Positions 50,301 to 50,722 of a DNA stretch of 50,722 nt are shown piece after piece. This DNA comes from DATHBD01 sp035296325 (GTDB lineage Bacteria; Actinomycetota; Actinomycetes; Mycobacteriales; Micromonosporaceae). A model generated the notes under the pieces. The model made no database searches and was not told where the DNA came from. It was given only the letters and a program-made list of their open reading frames with translations. Location: contig DATHBD010000003.1 in assembly GCA_035296325.1 (NCBI GenBank), positions 1 to 50,722 on the forward strand. The letters are read 5' to 3'. Made by a program: the position numbers and the translations under genes. Numbering within the stretch: position 1 is the first letter of the stretch; the number at the start of each line of letters is the position of its first letter.

Positions 50301-50722
50301 GTCGCCGACCAGGTGTACGGCAGCGTGCCGCCGTCGGCGATCATCGGACGGGACACGGCGACGTTGGCGGTGCTGGCTTGTGCGCCAGGGTGGGAAAGGC
50401 TCACCAAATTGCCGGTGCCGCGGATTTCGGTTTCGTCGAGCATGGTCCAGACGTCGCTGCCGTCGAGTTCGATCTTGATGTAGCGGGCGGTGACGTCGAG
50501 GCCGACCGCGCGGTAGGTCTTGGTCTGGTTCGCGTCGCCGACGGCGGGCCGGTCGATGGTGGCGGCGGGCTGGAAGCTCTCCCCGTCGGCCGAGGTGGCG
50601 TAGGTGACGCTGGTCGGCAGGACGACGAAGTCGTTCTTGGCCTGCAGCCAGGTGCTGTTGATCTGCGTGATGGGTCGGGCGGTGCCCAGGTCCACGGTGA
50701 ACGAGTACACGCCGACGCTGTT
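44372..50722 (-). CDS. Giant RHS/YD-repeat surface protein with C-terminal nuclease-like toxin (5' end outside window)
   Basis: At least 2,116 residues, open at the window edge. From the visible N-terminal side (numbering from 50710): F5/8-type discoidin-like domain (1-98); four Ig-like He_PIG repeats with the YTWSATGLPxG/SGTPT pattern (about 100-455); unassigned beta-rich region (455-780) with four Cys; DUF6531 (DPVNTATGEFFDAATDI, about 788-860); dense YD repeats (about 900-1750); RHS core ending LRARDYDPTTGQFLTIDPIA ... YAYAENNPLQNTDPSGL (about 1790-1905). The variable tip is about 205 residues: a hydrophobic Ala/Gly stretch, then HNRKVREVADSVEDG, GEVLREAVFQ, RRPDILVNRPDG and INVGK, compatible with a PD-(D/E)XK-type nuclease fold (inference). 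It is probably secreted; the signal peptide is out of view. Confidence 0.9.
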   Translation of the reverse strand, partial: NSVGVYSFTVDLGTARPITQINSTWLQAKNDFVVLPTSVTYATSADGESFQPAATIDRPAVGDANQTKTYRAVGLDVTARYIKIELDGSDVWTMLDETEIRGTGNLVSLSHPGAQASTANVAVSRPMIADGGTLPYTWSATDLPAGVSIDATSGVVSGTPTVVGTAVPTVTVTDAERIARTVAFTWAVVTPVVVYDGMRLSSVVGQPESTKIGATVHVSGGTGSYTWSATGLPQGLSIDPATGVVSGTPTTVEKPSTRVTVSDISGSSASTTVIWDVANALVMTAVNRSSLVNVPLSVQLTATGGAAPYTWIVYRPSPGVGHSLPTGLTLNSSTGVITGTPTEKGVYFNIQVAVFDGVWRVADVAFDWIVRDPIDVTTTPAGDTKGGLVGRYDSVQPSATGGTAPYIWTANGLPAGISIDSSTGLMSGTPSTAQDTTVTVTASDIDGVQGTSTFTWDVDEILTHNPWFATGPSAEVSRYVTFSAPYIITIRDLTQNYSVGSCPAQQAIYPDSCTYFGLPYKATGTHTFQATMALPDGTDVQAVTTWTYQFPVTTINPELQRQSHIEYPGAAYEGADRWISTGAVRQMTLQANTDRDVNASPYTLDIVDVTTSETVASCGSGRFCKAVITDARAGHRFDAVLTDQTTTIDRYPLLDGAGADFSALTLNVTYNNGVIEATTNRRLGSGGFSGWLNKMELVGGGLYYDSDVEYILSLWYVPSGWGRTYKTCTTTSCTWRPDGNFPFAKPGYEYAVRVGDVMSTPRMFSLPTPPPLTASQTQGGQNPSMPASQVCSCDPVNTATGEFFDAATDIALPGKGPALGVTRTYSSTAATVDGPLGRGWSMNYAASLELLGTSISEPSTVTVKQETGSTVTFHHAGNRRYTAPQNVFATLVQETNGTWTFTRRAQQTMTFSSTGQLTSLKDLHGNTVTFTYNAGLLSSASTTDGRTITFTWTGTHLSAVSDSAGRTTTYDYDTAGHLVKVTAVDSAVTRYGYDTAHRIVLVTQPGGGFLRNTYDSSGRVTRQIDPMGQTTTLAYSQQTDGSSSTTVTAPGGAVTVSSFTNGYLTEKTTAAGTPTARLWRYGHDAAGNATSITDPLGKVVTSTFDATGNQTRQVDALSRTTTWTYNALNQVTATTDPTNRTTTYAYNLVGDLLSTTSPDARVEQRSYNTDGTVATHTAPNGAVTHFGYNTAGQRTTMTTTDGRTTTTEYNAAGLPVATTDPAGHTTRNTLDTIGRVLTVTDPANRTTRYAYNAAGHRTTVTDPAGKTTTTGYDLLGRPTTATDPTGATTTTTYTASGQVATTTDPTNKTTTHQYNALGELASITDAANRTVTFTYDLDGRPLTTTLPSGAHTSTTYDAAGQVTSSTDANGKTTTYDYDPAGRLSSTTDPLGRIARRTYTGDALAATVVAPDSGTTTYSYNANAQLTKQTDPDGHDTTYTYNAVGQQTTRTQPGGLITGYTYDPAGRPLTTTTPDGETITASYNTAGDITGIGYSAANTPDVTYTHDAAGRRASMTDGTGTTTYTHDAAGRLTASTDGAGATVAYGYDQAGRLTTLTYPGGNKVTYGYDNAGQMTSATDWAERTTTFGWDSDGRLATQQTPNGVISNRAYEPAGQTKAITLTKATTTLDNFTYTYDHAGQLNADAQHSYTFGTAGRLATVSGPTTTGTYTTTPGGTLTGLPNGTALAYNAAQQLTATTRAGSTTATYQYDANGNRTRTTTPATALTPAQITSYRYNSAGSLTGVTRPDTTTTDYTTNGAGLRATRTHNGTTTHFTWADANDMPLILDDGTHRYLYGPDLTPYAQINTNGTIHYLHTDNIGSVRLITDHTGTVTGTNAYDPYGNRTHHTGTDSRIGFTGAWTDPTTGLIHLRARDYDPTTGQFLTIDPIADSTHQPYAYAENNPLQNTDPSGLCTDCTWLDKKFPNFAQGLRATEWALADALLFGLPSKFKEFLQPGSTCDIKNNPWYRPVLSAGTAASMVIPGKGALSAATAAGYSVRAIAASRPGPKLFGIGAHNRKVREVADSVEDGIVVGGGQRRSSTGEVLREAVFQTPKGSKSSRRPDILVNRPDGTQYGINVGKQYQRTGAPVKRESEAINDLEEFANLEMHFVPYNGGPK

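Overview
The window is very GC-rich DNA from a filamentous actinomycete, most likely a Micromonosporaceae member (inference). The signs are GTG starts, leaderless-looking genes with a TANNNT box 6-8 bases before the start, a SepX/Glp cell-division locus, a SARP-STAND regulator, a LuxR-type LAL regulator and an Rv2578c-type radical SAM gene.

Positions 1-8770 begin with the tail of a sortase-E type wall protein and tRNA-Ala(CGC). A compact leftward operon follows: galU, glp (gephyrin/MoeA-like), a RimJ-type acetyltransferase and sepX/glpR, with a diguanylate cyclase behind it. Divergent to it lie 5-formyl-THF cyclo-ligase and an FmdB-type zinc ribbon gene whose promoter region carries a CIRCE-like operator. 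Positions 8780-24700 are mostly housekeeping: DUF2231, a Fur regulator next to an MpaB-type oxygenase, a leftward operon (small membrane protein, PH-domain protein, PHP phosphoesterase, PD-(D/E)XK nuclease), a TrmH-type methyltransferase, thioredoxin behind a SigR-type promoter, a radical SAM gene behind an SOS-like box, a CoA-binding protein, two SDRs, a broken substrate-binding-protein gene, AMMECR1, a HAD hydrolase and an EamA transporter.

Positions 24700-40100 are accessory. They hold an orphan SigB/SigF-type sigma factor, a 984-aa SARP-NB-ARC-TPR regulator, and two near-identical ABC-2 export modules (ATPase plus permease). Between the modules lie a class C serine hydrolase, an opposing 918-aa LAL regulator, a GNAT enzyme and a CPBP membrane protein. 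A terminator and an FAD monooxygenase close the block. It looks like a regulated resistance or export island that grew by duplication (inference).

Positions 40100-50722 are a mosaic around tRNA-Arg(CCT): the tail of an ABC ATPase gene, an IS110 transposase, an IS982-type remnant, gene scraps of lower GC and, running leftward off the window edge, a giant RHS/YD-repeat surface protein. That protein has discoidin-like and Ig-like (He_PIG) domains, a DUF6531/RHS core and a short variable C-terminal tip resembling a restriction-endonuclease-fold toxin. The next gene overlaps its stop codon and is the natural immunity candidate. This toxin/immunity locus and the duplicated ABC island are the most interesting parts of the window.
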